Translations under genes and position numbers: made by a program
The notes under the pieces: generated by a model
Told to the model about the DNA's origin: nothing
The model's input: only the letters and a program-made list of their open reading frames with translations
Databases searched by the model: none
Part shown: piece after piece, positions 1 through 8,468 of the stretch
How positions within the stretch are numbered: position 1 is the first letter of the stretch
Layout: every line of letters begins with the position of its first letter
Assembly: GCF_001598335.1 (NCBI RefSeq)
Contig: NZ_BCYT01000003.1
Location: 124,001-188,000 of the forward strand
From: Sphingobium abikonense NBRC 16140
GTDB taxonomy: Bacteria > Pseudomonadota > Alphaproteobacteria > Sphingomonadales > Sphingomonadaceae
DNA length: 64,000 nt
Direction: 5' to 3'

Positions 1-504
1 CATAAGGCACGCGAGCATCGCAGGGATGTCCGCGATGCCCGCCGGGATTATCGCCGCGACAGTCGCCAGGCGCAGCGGCGCTATGTGCAGGATCAACGCC
101 GCGCGCAGCGTGACTATCGCCGGGACGTGCGTGAGGCGCGACGCGACTGGCGGGGGGACCGTCGCGCCAGTTACCGCCGGCCCGGCCGCGTCGTCTATCG
201 TTACGACTGGAACCGGCCCGATCCGCGCTATGGCCGCTTCTATCGTCCGGACCGCTATTATCGGACCGGCTACGCGCCGATCCGGGTCGATCGCCGCACG
301 CGCATCTATCGCGGTTATGACGACCGCTATTATTGCCGCCGTTCGGACGGCACGACCGGCCTGATTGTCGGCGCGGCGCTCCGCGGCCTGCTGGGCAGCC
401 AGATCGACCGGGGTCAGTCCAACATAGCGGGCGTTCTCATCGGCGGTGGTGCCGGCGCCCTGCTTGGCCGGGAAATTGATCGGGGCGGATTGAACTGTCG
501 CTGA
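1..504 (+). CDS. Arg-rich glycine-zipper envelope protein (17 kDa antigen-like), 5' end outside window
   Basis: The frame is open from base 1, so the true start lies upstream; the GTG at 85 is only an internal candidate. About 167 residues are visible. The first two thirds are basic and tyrosine-rich with repeated RRD-type units. The C-terminal third has two glycine-zipper segments (GLIVGAALRGLLG, then AGVLIGGGAGALLG), each followed by an IDRG motif. This layout matches the glycine-zipper 2TM / rickettsial 17 kDa surface antigen group, which sits in the outer membrane or periplasm. The basic part resembles the RcnB-like proteins at 14.1 and 15.5 kb. The precise role is unknown. The family call is from motif recognition and the truncated N-terminus hides any signal peptide. 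Confidence 0.75.
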   Translation, partial: HKAREHRRDVRDARRDYRRDSRQAQRRYVQDQRRAQRDYRRDVREARRDWRGDRRASYRRPGRVVYRYDWNRPDPRYGRFYRPDRYYRTGYAPIRVDRRTRIYRGYDDRYYCRRSDGTTGLIVGAALRGLLGSQIDRGQSNIAGVLIGGGAGALLGREIDRGGLNCR

Positions 505-511
505 GGCGACG

Positions 512-546
512 GCGGGAAGGGGTTGGGTTTCGTAACGCCTTCCCGC
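512..546. terminator. Hairpin between convergent genes
   Basis: The arms GCGGGAAGG (512-520) and CCTTCCCGC (538-546) are perfect complements of 9 bp around a 17-nt loop. The hairpin lies between the stop of the glycine-zipper gene (504) and the stop of the opposing nuclease gene (548). It has no long T tract on either side, so it may act as a bidirectional or Rho-assisted terminator. Confidence 0.55.
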
Positions 547-547
547 T

Positions 548-1141
548 TCAGCACCAGGGATGGCGCGCGCCATCCCATTTTCGCGCCAGCCCCTCGGCGA
601 CCAACATGCCCCCGATCGACTCTCCGCTGCGCGTGACAATGCGGAGCGAGCGGCCATAGCGATCAGTATCGCGCTCGCCCCGCTCCAGCGAAAATGCGCC
701 CGCGTTCATCAGGCTCTGCAATCGGCGAGTCGCTTGCGCGCCCAGCGCCGCTTCGGCCGGGCAGCGGGGGCCGTGAGTTTCGGGCGTGTCGATATCGGCA
801 ATGCGATATTTCGCACCCTGAAACCAGAATGTGTCGCCATCGACGATGCAGTTGATGCCGCCGCCGCTGTGGCAGAAACCAAAGGTTGCGGTCAGCATGT
901 CGGGAGGTGCGGCGAGCGAGACGGCAGGACTATCATTTTGCCAAGTCATGTCCAGCCAGACCGGGCCATACCAGCCAAGCAGCAGGCCGATGCACAGCAT
1001 ATAAACGACCGACGGTCCGCTGACCCCTCGTTCGACCCGCCTCGGGCGAAGCCTGGCAGCGGCCCCGCTGCGTGACCAGCTGTCGCGATGATTGTCGGCA
1101 AGCCGATGCCGTTTATTGTCGCGAGAAAATCCTGTCGCCAT
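548..1141 (-). CDS. Thermonuclease-like (SNase) protein with N-terminal membrane anchor
   Basis: The product has about 197 residues. The C-terminal half carries the staphylococcal nuclease (TNase/SNc) signature: CIVDGDTFWF, then YRIADIDTPE, and a later RDTDRYGRSL segment that supplies the catalytic Arg/Glu region in this family. Before it lies one hydrophobic segment (VVYMLCIGLLLGWYGPVWL), which suggests a membrane-anchored or exported enzyme cleaving DNA or RNA outside the cytoplasm. I chose the ATG at 1141; a TTG at 1168 would add nine residues, and a downstream ATG just before the hydrophobic segment is also possible. There is no operon partner, because the convergent neighbour ends 44 bases away. 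The family call is secure; substrate and start are not. Confidence 0.85.
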   Translation of the reverse strand: MATGFSRDNKRHRLADNHRDSWSRSGAAARLRPRRVERGVSGPSVVYMLCIGLLLGWYGPVWLDMTWQNDSPAVSLAAPPDMLTATFGFCHSGGGINCIVDGDTFWFQGAKYRIADIDTPETHGPRCPAEAALGAQATRRLQSLMNAGAFSLERGERDTDRYGRSLRIVTRSGESIGGMLVAEGLARKWDGARHPWC

Positions 1142-1317
1142 GGTCCCGCTTTGCCATGGCAGGACCAAATAAGGCGTTAAGACTGCGTCATCTTAACGCC
1201 AGCATGGAAGGGACCGGGGAAGATGTGGCATGACATCTGCCGGGCGCCGTGTGCGCGCCGCTGCGCAAGCATCCGAAACGGACGAGAACGGCAATCGCGG
1301 CTCCCCCCTTGGGATGC

Positions 1318-1632
1318 TCAAGGCATTCCGTCCTCATCGCCCGCGTCTTCCGTCGCGCCCAGAATATCTTCTTCATCGTCCATTTGCGGCTCGCCGGCAA
1401 AGGCATCCATGTCGATCTGGCCAGACCGGTTCATCGCGTTCATCTTTTCCACCAGATCCTCTGTATCGTCGGGCACCAGCTGCGCCGGATCGGTCCTGCC
1501 GCCCCGCTCGCTATCTTCGCTGAGGTCGATGCTGCGGGTGGCGGCATCATCGGCCACGTCCTGCGCCTGGGTGCCTGCTTCGGCCTGTTCGCTATTCTCT
1601 TCCATCTCGCGATCGGGGGCGGGGCGGTCCAT
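1318..1632 (-). CDS. Small acidic protein of unknown function
   Basis: The product has 104 residues and is very rich in Asp, Glu and Ala (for example EENSEQAEAG, QMDDEEDILG and the C-terminal DAGDEDGMP), with no Cys, no hydrophobic segment and no recognisable domain. The ATG at 1632 follows a good ribosome site (AGGAG, read on the minus strand) at normal spacing, which decides the start against the much longer open frame extending to 2598. The composition predicts a largely disordered cytoplasmic protein. It is divergent from the RidA gene. I do not recognise a function. Confidence 0.65.
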   Translation of the reverse strand: MDRPAPDREMEENSEQAEAGTQAQDVADDAATRSIDLSEDSERGGRTDPAQLVPDDTEDLVEKMNAMNRSGQIDMDAFAGEPQMDDEEDILGATEDAGDEDGMP

Positions 1633-1767
1633 GATGCGTCTCCTGTCAACTATACGGCCTTCATGAACGGCCGGCCGCGGCGGCTGTTCCGGGAAAAGCG
1701 CTGGACAGAGCGTGGAGGAGGGGGCAAAGCGCCTCGCGATCCTTTCGCACTGCAGCAGGAACCCTCC

Positions 1768-2148
1768 ATGCCTCGCCAGCTCATTTCCTCCGGCTCGCCT
1801 TTCGAGGCGCAGGTCGGCTATTCGCGTGCCGTCGTCCAGGGCGATTGGTGTTTCGTCGCCGGCACGACCGGCACGGACCCGAACACCAAGACGATGCCTG
1901 ATGACGTGGTCGAGCAAGGGCGCAACGCGCTGCAGACGATCGGCAGGGCGCTGGAGGAGGCGGGCTTTTCCTTCGCGGATGTGGTGCGCGTCACTTATTA
2001 TATCACCGACGCTGCCTATTGGGACGTGATGGGCGACATCGCCGGCCCCGTCTTCGGCGACATCCGTCCCGCGGCAAGCTGCGTCATCGCCGGGCTGGTC
2101 AAGCCGGACATGAAGATCGAGATCGAAGTCACCGCATTCAAAGGGTGA
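1768..2148 (+). CDS. RidA/YjgF/UK114 family protein
   Basis: The product has 126 residues, the usual length for the RidA family, whose members form trimers and hydrolyse reactive enamine/imine intermediates (2-aminoacrylate and similar) from PLP enzymes. Visible hallmarks are VGYSRAVVQGDWCFVAGTTG, QTIGRALEEAGFSFADVVRV and the C-terminal PDMKIEIEVTAF, where the Glu of the IEIEVTA motif is the conserved position. The ATG at 1768 follows AGGAACC. It lies 15 bases before the ArsC-like gene and the two are probably co-transcribed. Subfamilies lacking the key Arg are not all deaminases, so the precise substrate is open. Confidence 0.9.
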   Translation: MPRQLISSGSPFEAQVGYSRAVVQGDWCFVAGTTGTDPNTKTMPDDVVEQGRNALQTIGRALEEAGFSFADVVRVTYYITDAAYWDVMGDIAGPVFGDIRPAASCVIAGLVKPDMKIEIEVTAFKG

Positions 2149-2163
2149 CAGGAGCACAGCATC

Positions 2164-2520
2164 ATGATTACCATGTACGGCATCAAGAATTGCGACACCA
2201 TCAAGAAGGCCCGTAACTGGCTGGACAATGAGCGCGTCCCCTACAGCTTCCACGACTATAAGGTGTCGGGCGTCGACAAGGACCGGCTGGAGGAATGGGT
2301 GATGGAGCATGGCTGGGAAACCATCCTCAACCGCTCCGGCACGACCTTCAAGGCGCTGGATGCGGGCGACAAGGCGCATATCGATGCGGACAAGGCGATC
2401 TTGCTGATGATGGCCAACCCCTCCATGATCAAGCGCCCGATCCTGGACACTGGCAAAGGCACGATCGTCGGGTTCAAGGCGACGACCTATGAAAATGCGC
2501 TGCACGGTGTGAAGGCGTGA
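2164..2520 (+). CDS. ArsC/Spx-family reductase (YffB-like)
   Basis: The product has 118 residues, typical for the ArsC-like thioredoxin-fold family. The N-terminus MITMYGIKNCDTIKKARNWL carries the single catalytic Cys in the NCDT motif, and RPILD in the C-terminal third contains the conserved cis-proline region. The same arrangement is seen in YffB, a GSH-dependent thiol reductase rather than a proven arsenate reductase. No arsenite pump or ArsR-type gene is nearby, so arsenic resistance is not supported by context. It is followed by a GTGA overlap with the phosphodiesterase gene. Confidence 0.88.
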   Translation: MITMYGIKNCDTIKKARNWLDNERVPYSFHDYKVSGVDKDRLEEWVMEHGWETILNRSGTTFKALDAGDKAHIDADKAILLMMANPSMIKRPILDTGKGTIVGFKATTYENALHGVKA

Positions 2521-3569
2521 GCATGCGGGGGCTGGCGCAATTAGGGCTGATTGTTCTGATGAGTCTCCTCCCTTTCTCGATGCTTCGGGCGGCGCCAAGC
2601 GCTGATCCCATCATCATCGCGCATCGCGGCGCGAGCGGCGAGCGGCCCGAACATACGCTGGCCGCCTATGAGCGCGCGATCGACCAGGGCGCGGATTATA
2701 TCGAACCCGATCTGGTACTGACCAAGGACGCCGTGCTGGTCGCCCGCCACGAAAATGAGATTGGCGGGACGACGGACGTCGCCGATCATCCCGAATTTGC
2801 CGATCGCAAGACGACCAAGGTCATCGACGGCGTCGAAATGGCGGGCTGGTTCACCGAGGACTTCACCTTGGCGGAACTGCGCACATTGCGCGCGCGCGAA
2901 CGCCTGCCCGACCTGCGTCCGGCTAACAAGCGCTATGATGCGCTCTACCAAATCCCGACATTCGAGGAGATTCTGAAGCTGGTCCGCGCCAAGGAGGCGG
3001 AGACTGGCCGGCGCATCGGCCTCTATCCCGAAACCAAGCATCCCGGCTATTTTGCGGGCATCGGTCTGCCCCATCAGGCGCCGTTGCTCGATCTGCTCAG
3101 CCGCTATGGCTATATGACGCAGGCCGATCCGGTCTTCATCCAGTCGTTCGAGGTCGGCAATCTGAAGGCGCTGCGCGCCGCCACGCGGCTGCGCCTCATC
3201 CAGCTGGTCGATGCGCAGGGCGGGCCAGCCGATATGCCCGGCACGAGCTATGACGACATGCTGACGGTGCAGGGCCTGACGGAGATTGCGACCTATGCCG
3301 ATGGCATCGGCCCGTCCGCCACGCTGGTGATCGCACCCGAAGGCGCGACGGCGCTGGTCGGCCGCGCGCATGACGCAGGCTTGCAGGTGCATGTCTGGAC
3401 GCTGCGAATGGAAAATCCTTTCCTGCCGGCCCAATATCAGCGCGGCGACGATCCCGAAGGACGCGGCGACTTTGCCGGCTATGTCCATGCGATCGTCGCG
3501 GCCGGGGTCGACGGCTTTTTCACTGACTTTCCGGGGCAGGCGCGCGCGGCGATCACTGCCGCACCCTAA
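2517..3569 (+). CDS. glpQ: Periplasmic glycerophosphodiester phosphodiesterase (GlpQ-like)
   Basis: The product has about 350 residues: a signal peptide (hydrophobic LGLIVLMSLLPFSM, cleavage near LRAAPSA) followed by a GDPD TIM-barrel. Family motifs are AHRGASGERPEHTLAAY with the first catalytic His, YIEPDLVLTKD with metal-binding Glu/Asp, and RHENEI in place of the more common HD pair, as in GlpQ-type members. It hydrolyses deacylated phospholipid diesters to glycerol-3-phosphate plus an alcohol, which could feed glpD-glpK at 25.6 kb. The GTG at 2517 overlaps the previous stop; the ATG at 2523 is an equally good start. Confidence 0.88.
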   Translation: MSMRGLAQLGLIVLMSLLPFSMLRAAPSADPIIIAHRGASGERPEHTLAAYERAIDQGADYIEPDLVLTKDAVLVARHENEIGGTTDVADHPEFADRKTTKVIDGVEMAGWFTEDFTLAELRTLRARERLPDLRPANKRYDALYQIPTFEEILKLVRAKEAETGRRIGLYPETKHPGYFAGIGLPHQAPLLDLLSRYGYMTQADPVFIQSFEVGNLKALRAATRLRLIQLVDAQGGPADMPGTSYDDMLTVQGLTEIATYADGIGPSATLVIAPEGATALVGRAHDAGLQVHVWTLRMENPFLPAQYQRGDDPEGRGDFAGYVHAIVAAGVDGFFTDFPGQARAAITAAP

Positions 3570-3608
3570 GCGCTTGTCAAATGGCGGGCGGACGCGAATA
3601 ACGGGGCC

Positions 3609-4034
3609 ATGCTGTCTCAGAAGACCCGTTACGCCATCCGCGCTCTCCAGCATCTCGCCGATCGTTACCGCCAAGGGCCCGTGCCGCTGAACGAGATCGC
3701 GACGCGGCAAAATATTCCGGCCAAATTCCTGACGGTGATCCTGTCCGAATTGTCACGCGAGGGGCTGGTAGCTACGCAGCGGGGCAGGGACGGCGGCTAT
3801 TGGCTGGCGCTGGCGCCAGTCGATGTAAGCTATGGCGATATCGTCCGGCTGACCCGTGGATCGCTGGCTCTGACCCCCTGCGCCAGCCGTTTCGCGCATG
3901 AAAGCTGCACCAATTGCCTGCCCGAAAGCGAGTGCCGGCTGCATCGGATCATGCTGCGTGTGCGCGACGAAACTGCCAAAGTGCTGGACGGCATCAGCCT
4001 GGCTGAGCCGATCCCGCTGGGGGCGGAGGACTGA
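3609..4034 (+). CDS. Rrf2-family transcriptional regulator
   Basis: The product has 141 residues, normal for Rrf2 proteins. The N-terminal winged helix begins MLSQKTRYAIRALQHLA, and NIPAKFLTVILSELSREGLV is the recognition region. Four Cys occur in the C-terminal half (TPCASRF, SCTNC, ECRLH), the region that binds an Fe-S cluster in IscR/NsrR relatives, although the spacing differs from IscR. It is not next to isc/suf genes, so the regulated pathway is unknown. It lies 39 bases after the phosphodiesterase gene and just before an MBL-fold hydrolase gene, a common partner of Rrf2-type sensors. Redox or Fe-S sensing is an inference. Confidence 0.88.
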   Translation: MLSQKTRYAIRALQHLADRYRQGPVPLNEIATRQNIPAKFLTVILSELSREGLVATQRGRDGGYWLALAPVDVSYGDIVRLTRGSLALTPCASRFAHESCTNCLPESECRLHRIMLRVRDETAKVLDGISLAEPIPLGAED

Positions 4035-4072
4035 CCCTTGCGCGGCGCGCGTGGTTTCGCCACATCGGGGGC

Positions 4073-4732
4073 ATGACCAACCCGCCACTCAAAGCCGCCC
4101 TGATCCCCGTTACACCGTTGCAGCAGAATTGCACGCTGTTGTGGTGCACGGACACGATGCGCGGCGCTTTCGTCGATCCGGGTGGGGACCTGCCGATGCT
4201 CAAGAAAGCGGCGCAGCAGCATGGCGTGACCATCGAGAAGCTGCTCATCACCCATGGGCATATCGATCATTGCGGACAGGCGGGCGTCCTAGCGCGCGAT
4301 CTGGGCGTCCCCATCGAGGGGCCGCATGAGGAGGACCGGTTCTGGATCGAGCGGCTGGCGCAGGATGGCCAGCGCTGGAACGTGCCGGGGGAGAGTTTCG
4401 AGCCGGATCGCTGGCTGGCGGATGGCGACCAAGTGACGGTCGGCCACCTGACGCTGGACGTCTATCATTGCCCTGGCCATACGCCCGGCCATGTCGTGTT
4501 CCACCATGCGCCCAGCAAGCTGGCGATCGTCGGCGACGTGCTGTTCCAGGGGGCGATCGGCCGCACCGACTTTCCGCGCGGCGATCATCAGCAATTGATC
4601 GACGCCATCACGGGAAAGCTGTGGCCGCTGGGCGGAGAAACCGCCTTTGTTCCCGGTCATGGGCCGATGAGCAATTTTGCCCATGAACGCCGCACCAATC
4701 CGTTCGTCGCCGATTCGGTGCTGGCGCGCTGA
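4073..4732 (+). CDS. MBL-fold metallohydrolase (glyoxalase II-like)
   Basis: The product has 219 residues. The metal-binding motif THGHIDHCG (HxHxDH) is followed by HCPGHTPGHVVF and the distal FVPGHGPMS, giving the full set of Zn ligands of the YcbL/glyoxalase II-like metallo-beta-lactamase subfamily; GDVLFQGAIGRTDFP is a typical subfamily signature. These enzymes hydrolyse thioesters such as S-lactoylglutathione, but YcbL-type members lack the glutathione-binding domain and their substrate is often unknown. The gene follows the Rrf2 regulator by 38 bases and converges tail to tail with the MAPEG gene. Confidence 0.9.
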   Translation: MTNPPLKAALIPVTPLQQNCTLLWCTDTMRGAFVDPGGDLPMLKKAAQQHGVTIEKLLITHGHIDHCGQAGVLARDLGVPIEGPHEEDRFWIERLAQDGQRWNVPGESFEPDRWLADGDQVTVGHLTLDVYHCPGHTPGHVVFHHAPSKLAIVGDVLFQGAIGRTDFPRGDHQQLIDAITGKLWPLGGETAFVPGHGPMSNFAHERRTNPFVADSVLAR

Positions 4733-4733
4733 C

Positions 4734-5165
4734 CTAGACCTGCGCGGCCAAAGCGGGCGGCACGGGAACCTCGCGGGTGTGCTGATAGGCCAGAGCCAGT
4801 GCCGCGCCTGCGAGCAACAGCATGACGATCCAGGTGACGAGCGCTCCGCCCGCGCGCCAGGCGGTCGGCTTGTCCGCGTCCATGCCGATGCCATGGGCGA
4901 TCCGCGCCAATATATAGGCCAGCGCACCGATCCACAGCCAGAGCGAAGGCCCGGCCGCCAGTTCGGTCAACGCAAAGAGGATGAGGACGATCGGCGTATA
5001 TTCGATGAAATTGGCATGTGCTCGCATCCGTTTGGCGAGCAGCGCGTGGCCGGCGTCGCCATGCATGATCTTGTCCGAAATGCGGAACCGCGCGCAGCGA
5101 ATCGCGAGCCACAGATTGAGCAGCGCGCAGGCGGCGGCAAAGGTCAATGTGATCGGCAGCAGCAT
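4734..5165 (-). CDS. MAPEG-family membrane protein
   Basis: The product has 143 residues with four predicted membrane helices. The first loop contains RISDKIMHGDAGHALLAKRMRAHANFIEYTP, in which the RMRAHxNxxEYxP pattern is the MAPEG signature for glutathione-dependent or eicosanoid-type membrane enzymes; bacterial members are mostly uncharacterised. The ATG at 5165 is the only start near the first helix. It is convergent with the MBL-fold gene, with one base between the stops, so the two transcripts must overlap unless termination is tight. Confidence 0.88.
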   Translation of the reverse strand: MLLPITLTFAAACALLNLWLAIRCARFRISDKIMHGDAGHALLAKRMRAHANFIEYTPIVLILFALTELAAGPSLWLWIGALAYILARIAHGIGMDADKPTAWRAGGALVTWIVMLLLAGAALALAYQHTREVPVPPALAAQV

Positions 5166-5242
5166 CCGTCATTCCCCCTGTATCTGGATGCGCGCACCCT
5201 ATCGCGCGGGGCGGGCCGGGCAAGCGCAAAGGAAGGAAGGGG

Positions 5243-5270
5243 TTGCGTGACCGGCAAAAAGCGCTATAGG
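5243..5270 (+). promoter_or_regulatory. Candidate sigma-70 promoter for rpmF-plsX-fabH
   Basis: TTGCGT (5243-5248) and TATAGG (5265-5270) are separated by 16 bases, about 115 bases upstream of the rpmF start. This is pattern recognition only; the -35 element deviates from TTGACA. Confidence 0.35.
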
Positions 5271-5385
5271 CGCAGGGCTTCGCGATCACCCGGGCCGCAT
5301 GGGTCTGCGGCGCCGTTGGCGTCGGCATCCCATCGGAAACCGGCCAGTCGCACAACCAGATCATTACACGGAACAAGGTGCCGAC

Positions 5386-5565
5386 ATGGCTGTCCCCAAG
5401 CGGAAAACTTCTCCCTCCCGTCGCGGCATGCGCCGCAGCCATGACGCGCTGCGCGTCGAGGCTTATCAGGAATGCTCCAACTGCGGTGAACTCAAGCGCC
5501 CGCACAATCTGTGCGACGCCTGCGGACACTATAACGGCCGCGAAGTCGTCGCCGTCGGGGCCTGA
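5386..5565 (+). CDS. rpmF: 50S ribosomal protein L32
   Basis: The product has 59 residues, the standard L32 length. It starts [20 protein letters not shown] and contains two CxxC-type pairs (ECSNCGE and LCDACGHY), so this is the Zn-ribbon form of L32. It is the first gene of the widespread rpmF-plsX-fabH arrangement, which links ribosome and membrane lipid synthesis; plsX starts 35 bases downstream. Confidence 0.98.
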   Translation: MAVPKRKTSPSRRGMRRSHDALRVEAYQECSNCGELKRPHNLCDACGHYNGREVVAVGA

Positions 5566-5600
5566 GCCCATTCTCTACTCCGCAAAGGGGTGACCTGACA

Positions 5601-6659
5601 GTGTCCAGACAACCGCGAATCGCAATCGACGCGATGGGCGGGGACGAAGGCGTGCGTGTGATGATGGCCGGGGCCGCTTTGGCCCGCCATCGTCACGAAG
5701 GCCTGCGGTTCACCCTGTTCGGCGACGAAGCGCGGATCAAGGCCGCGCTCGACCGTCATCCCAATTTGCGGGCGGCGTCGGATGTCGTGCATAGCGACAG
5801 CGTCGTGGATGGATCGGACAAGCCGAGCGTCGCTGTTCGCAAAAAGACCAGCTCCATGGCAATGGCGATCGCCGCAGTGAAGGCGGGTGACGCCGGCGCG
5901 GCAGTATCTGCCGGCAACACCGGCGCGCTGATGGCGATGGCGAAGCTGGCGCTGCGCACCATGCCCGGCGTCGACCGGCCAGCACTGGCAGCAATGCTGC
6001 CCACGCTGGGCGACAATGACGCCATCATGCTGGATCTGGGCGCGAACACCGAATGCGATGCCCGCAACCTGGTGCAGTTCGCGGTGATGGGCGCGGCCTA
6101 TGCCCGTATCGCCTTTGACCTTGAGCGGCCGCGCGTCCGCCTGCTCAACATCGGCACCGAAGAGCTGAAGGGCACGGACGAAATTCGCGATGCGGCCGCC
6201 GTTCTGCGCGCCGCCAACGACCTCTCGCTCCAGTTCGACGGCTTCACCGAAGGCGACAAGATCGCGCGCGGGGACAGCGACGTCATCGTGTGCGATGGTT
6301 TTTCCGGCAATGTCGCGCTCAAGACGGCCGAAGGCACGGCCCGCTTCGTCACCGACGTGCTGCGCAAGGCCTTTACCAGCTCGATCCGGTCCAAGATCGG
6401 CTTCCTGATTTCAAAGCCGGCCATGTATATGCTCAAGCATCATCTGGACCCGAATAATCATAATGGCGCGGTGTTCCTGGGCCTCAACGGCGTCGTGGTG
6501 AAAAGCCATGGCAGCGCGGACGAAAAGGGCGTCGCCAATGCCGTCCATGTCGCGGCGCGCCTGCTGGAAGAAGATATTACCCGTCGCATCGCCGCCGATA
6601 TGGCGGGCGTCGAAGGACTGGGCGCCGTCGCATCGAAGCTGGAGCAGCCCGTCAAGTGA
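5601..6659 (+). CDS. plsX: Phosphate acyltransferase PlsX
   Basis: The product has 352 residues and begins with the family signature [12 protein letters not shown]. PlsX converts acyl-ACP to acyl-phosphate, the donor for PlsY in phosphatidic acid synthesis; it is a soluble enzyme that associates with the membrane. Other conserved segments are [20 protein letters not shown] and [15 protein letters not shown]. It starts with GTG at 5601, and its TGA overlaps the GTG of fabH in GTGA, so the two are translationally coupled. Confidence 0.97.
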   Translation: MSRQPRIAIDAMGGDEGVRVMMAGAALARHRHEGLRFTLFGDEARIKAALDRHPNLRAASDVVHSDSVVDGSDKPSVAVRKKTSSMAMAIAAVKAGDAGAAVSAGNTGALMAMAKLALRTMPGVDRPALAAMLPTLGDNDAIMLDLGANTECDARNLVQFAVMGAAYARIAFDLERPRVRLLNIGTEELKGTDEIRDAAAVLRAANDLSLQFDGFTEGDKIARGDSDVIVCDGFSGNVALKTAEGTARFVTDVLRKAFTSSIRSKIGFLISKPAMYMLKHHLDPNNHNGAVFLGLNGVVVKSHGSADEKGVANAVHVAARLLEEDITRRIAADMAGVEGLGAVASKLEQPVK

Positions 6660-7636
6660 TCCGTCGTTCCATTCTCCTGGGGACAGGTTCCGCCCTGCCC
6701 AAGCGTGTCGTCACCAATGCCGAACTGACCGAGACGGTGGACACCAGCGACGAGTGGATTGTCGAGCGCACGGGCATCCGCATGCGCCATATAGCGGGCG
6801 AGGGGGAAACCACCGCCACGCTGGCGACAGACGCCGCCAAGGCTGCGCTGGACGCTGCTGGCTTGGCCGCGCAGGATGTCGACCTCATCATCCTGGCAAC
6901 GGCAACGCCCGACCAGACTTTTCCCGCCACCGCGACGAAGGTGCAGGCAGCGCTGGGCATTGATGATTGTGTCGCCTTCGATGTCGCCGCGGTGTGTTCG
7001 GGCTTTCTTTACGCCGTCACCGTCGCTGACAGCATGATCCGGTCGGGCGCGGCCCAGCGCGCGCTGGTGATCGGGTCGGAAACCTTCAGCCGCATTCTCG
7101 ACTGGGAAGACCGCACGACCTGCGTCCTGTTCGGCGACGGCGCGGGCGCGATCGTGCTGGGGGCGGAGGAAAGCGCCACCACTGATCCCCGTTCCGCGCG
7201 CGGCATCCTGGCATCGAAACTGCACGCCGATGGCCGGCACAACCAGCTTCTCTATGTCGATGGCGGTCCGTCGACCACGGGCACGGTCGGCAAGCTGCGC
7301 ATGAAGGGGCAGGAAGTGTTCCGCCATGCCGTGGTCAATCTGGCGTCGGTGCTGAACGAAGTCATGGGCGTGGCTGGCCTGGCCGCGAGCGACATCGACT
7401 GGCTGGTGCCGCATCAGGCCAATGCCCGCATTCTCGATGCGACCGCGCGCAAGCTCAAGCTGCCTGCCGAGCGCGTGATCGTGACGGTCGATCGGCACGC
7501 CAATACATCGGCCGCGTCGGTTCCGCTGGCGCTTGACCTGGCGATGCGCGACGGGCGGATCAAGGCGGGCGACCTCGTCGTGCTGGAAGCCATGGGTGGC
7601 GGCTTTACCTGGGGTGCCTGCGTCCTTCGCCTATGA
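6656..7636 (+). CDS. fabH: Beta-ketoacyl-ACP synthase III
   Basis: The product has 326 residues. The catalytic triad is visible: Cys near residue 113 in AVCSGFLYA, His near 252 in PHQANARI and Asn near 282 in RHANTSAAS. FabH condenses acetyl-CoA (or another short acyl-CoA) with malonyl-ACP to start fatty acid synthesis. Its GTG start overlaps the plsX stop. The C-terminal [13 protein letters not shown] is the usual FabH end. The downstream ihfA and merR genes complete a block conserved in alphaproteobacteria. Confidence 0.97.
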   Translation: MIRRSILLGTGSALPKRVVTNAELTETVDTSDEWIVERTGIRMRHIAGEGETTATLATDAAKAALDAAGLAAQDVDLIILATATPDQTFPATATKVQAALGIDDCVAFDVAAVCSGFLYAVTVADSMIRSGAAQRALVIGSETFSRILDWEDRTTCVLFGDGAGAIVLGAEESATTDPRSARGILASKLHADGRHNQLLYVDGGPSTTGTVGKLRMKGQEVFRHAVVNLASVLNEVMGVAGLAASDIDWLVPHQANARILDATARKLKLPAERVIVTVDRHANTSAASVPLALDLAMRDGRIKAGDLVVLEAMGGGFTWGACVLRL

Positions 7637-7730
7637 CCATTGGTGCGGCTTGCCGAATCAGCGGGAATCGGTCAAATTTGCCGCTGGTCATCGGGGGGTG
7701 ACTGATGCAATCGGTCGAGAGGGGACCAAT

Positions 7731-8021
7731 ATGGGCGAAACAAGCACATTGACGCGGGCGGATCTGGCGGAAAGCCTCAATCGCCATGTCGGATTGTCGC
7801 GCGCGGAAGCGGCAGCGTTGGTCGAATCCATCCTGGACCATATGTCGGACGCGCTGGAGCGCGGCGAAAATGTGAAGATTTCCAGCTTTGGCACGTTCGT
7901 GCTGCGGGACAAGACCCAGCGCATGGGTCGCAATCCCAAGACCGGTGTGGAAGTGCCGATCGAGCCACGCCGGGTGCTGACATTCCGCGCCAGCCAGACC
8001 ATGCGCGACCGCGTCGCCTGA
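7731..8021 (+). CDS. ihfA: Integration host factor subunit alpha
   Basis: The product has 96 residues of the HU/IHF DNA-bending family, starting [39 protein letters not shown] lies in the beta-ribbon arm that intercalates in the minor groove, and [11 protein letters not shown] is the C-terminal helix. Its position after fabH and before a MerR gene points to the alpha rather than the beta subunit. There are 94 bases between fabH and the ATG, enough for its own promoter. The ATG at 7731 is preceded by GAGAGGGGA, a strong ribosome site. Confidence 0.94.
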   Translation: MGETSTLTRADLAESLNRHVGLSRAEAAALVESILDHMSDALERGENVKISSFGTFVLRDKTQRMGRNPKTGVEVPIEPRRVLTFRASQTMRDRVA

Positions 8022-8109
8022 CAAGCGCAGGTTTATCCGCCGCTTTTTCCTGTCGGACGCCGTCGGTTGCAGTTGACGCCCTTGTGGGGACGGGTGCAAC
8101 ATTGCCGTC

Positions 8110-8451
8110 ATGAAAAAGGCGGAGGGGGCATTTCTGACGATCAGCGAGTTGTCCGCTGAACTCGACGTGCCCCAACATATCCTGCGCTATTGGGAAACGC
8201 GTTTCCCCGCGTTGCGGCCGCTGCAACGCGCGGGCAACCGCCGCTATTACCGACCCGACGACGTGGAGCTGGCGCGGCGCATCCATCATCTGTTGAGCGT
8301 CGAGGGCTTCACGGTCAAGGGCGCGCAAAAGGCGCTAAGCGAAGGGGACGGGCGCACGCCGCCGTCTCCGCCAAATGATGTTGCACCCGAAACCCTGCTC
8401 AGCCAGTTGGAAATGGTGCGCGCCATGCTGGCGCGGGCGCTTGGTGTCTGA
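8110..8451 (+). CDS. MerR-family transcriptional regulator
   Basis: The product has 113 residues. The N-terminal winged helix FLTISELSAELDVPQHILRYWETRFPALRPLQRAGNRRYYRPDDVELARRI is a typical MerR DNA-binding domain. The short C-terminal part lacks the long dimer helix plus effector domain of metal sensors and has no Cys, so it is not a mercury or copper sensor. It belongs to the MerR protein routinely encoded after ihfA in alphaproteobacteria, whose target is not established. Confidence 0.92.
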   Translation: MKKAEGAFLTISELSAELDVPQHILRYWETRFPALRPLQRAGNRRYYRPDDVELARRIHHLLSVEGFTVKGAQKALSEGDGRTPPSPPNDVAPETLLSQLEMVRAMLARALGV

Positions 8452-8468
8452 CCAACCGGCGCGCTGGC

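Noticed and set aside
2164-2520. Arsenate resistance locus
   Set aside because: The ArsC-like protein is of the YffB type and there is no arsenite pump or ArsR regulator.
1318-2598. 426-codon minus-strand frame
   Set aside because: Only the last 104 codons, after a good ribosome site, look real; the rest is antisense to RidA and the ArsC-like gene.
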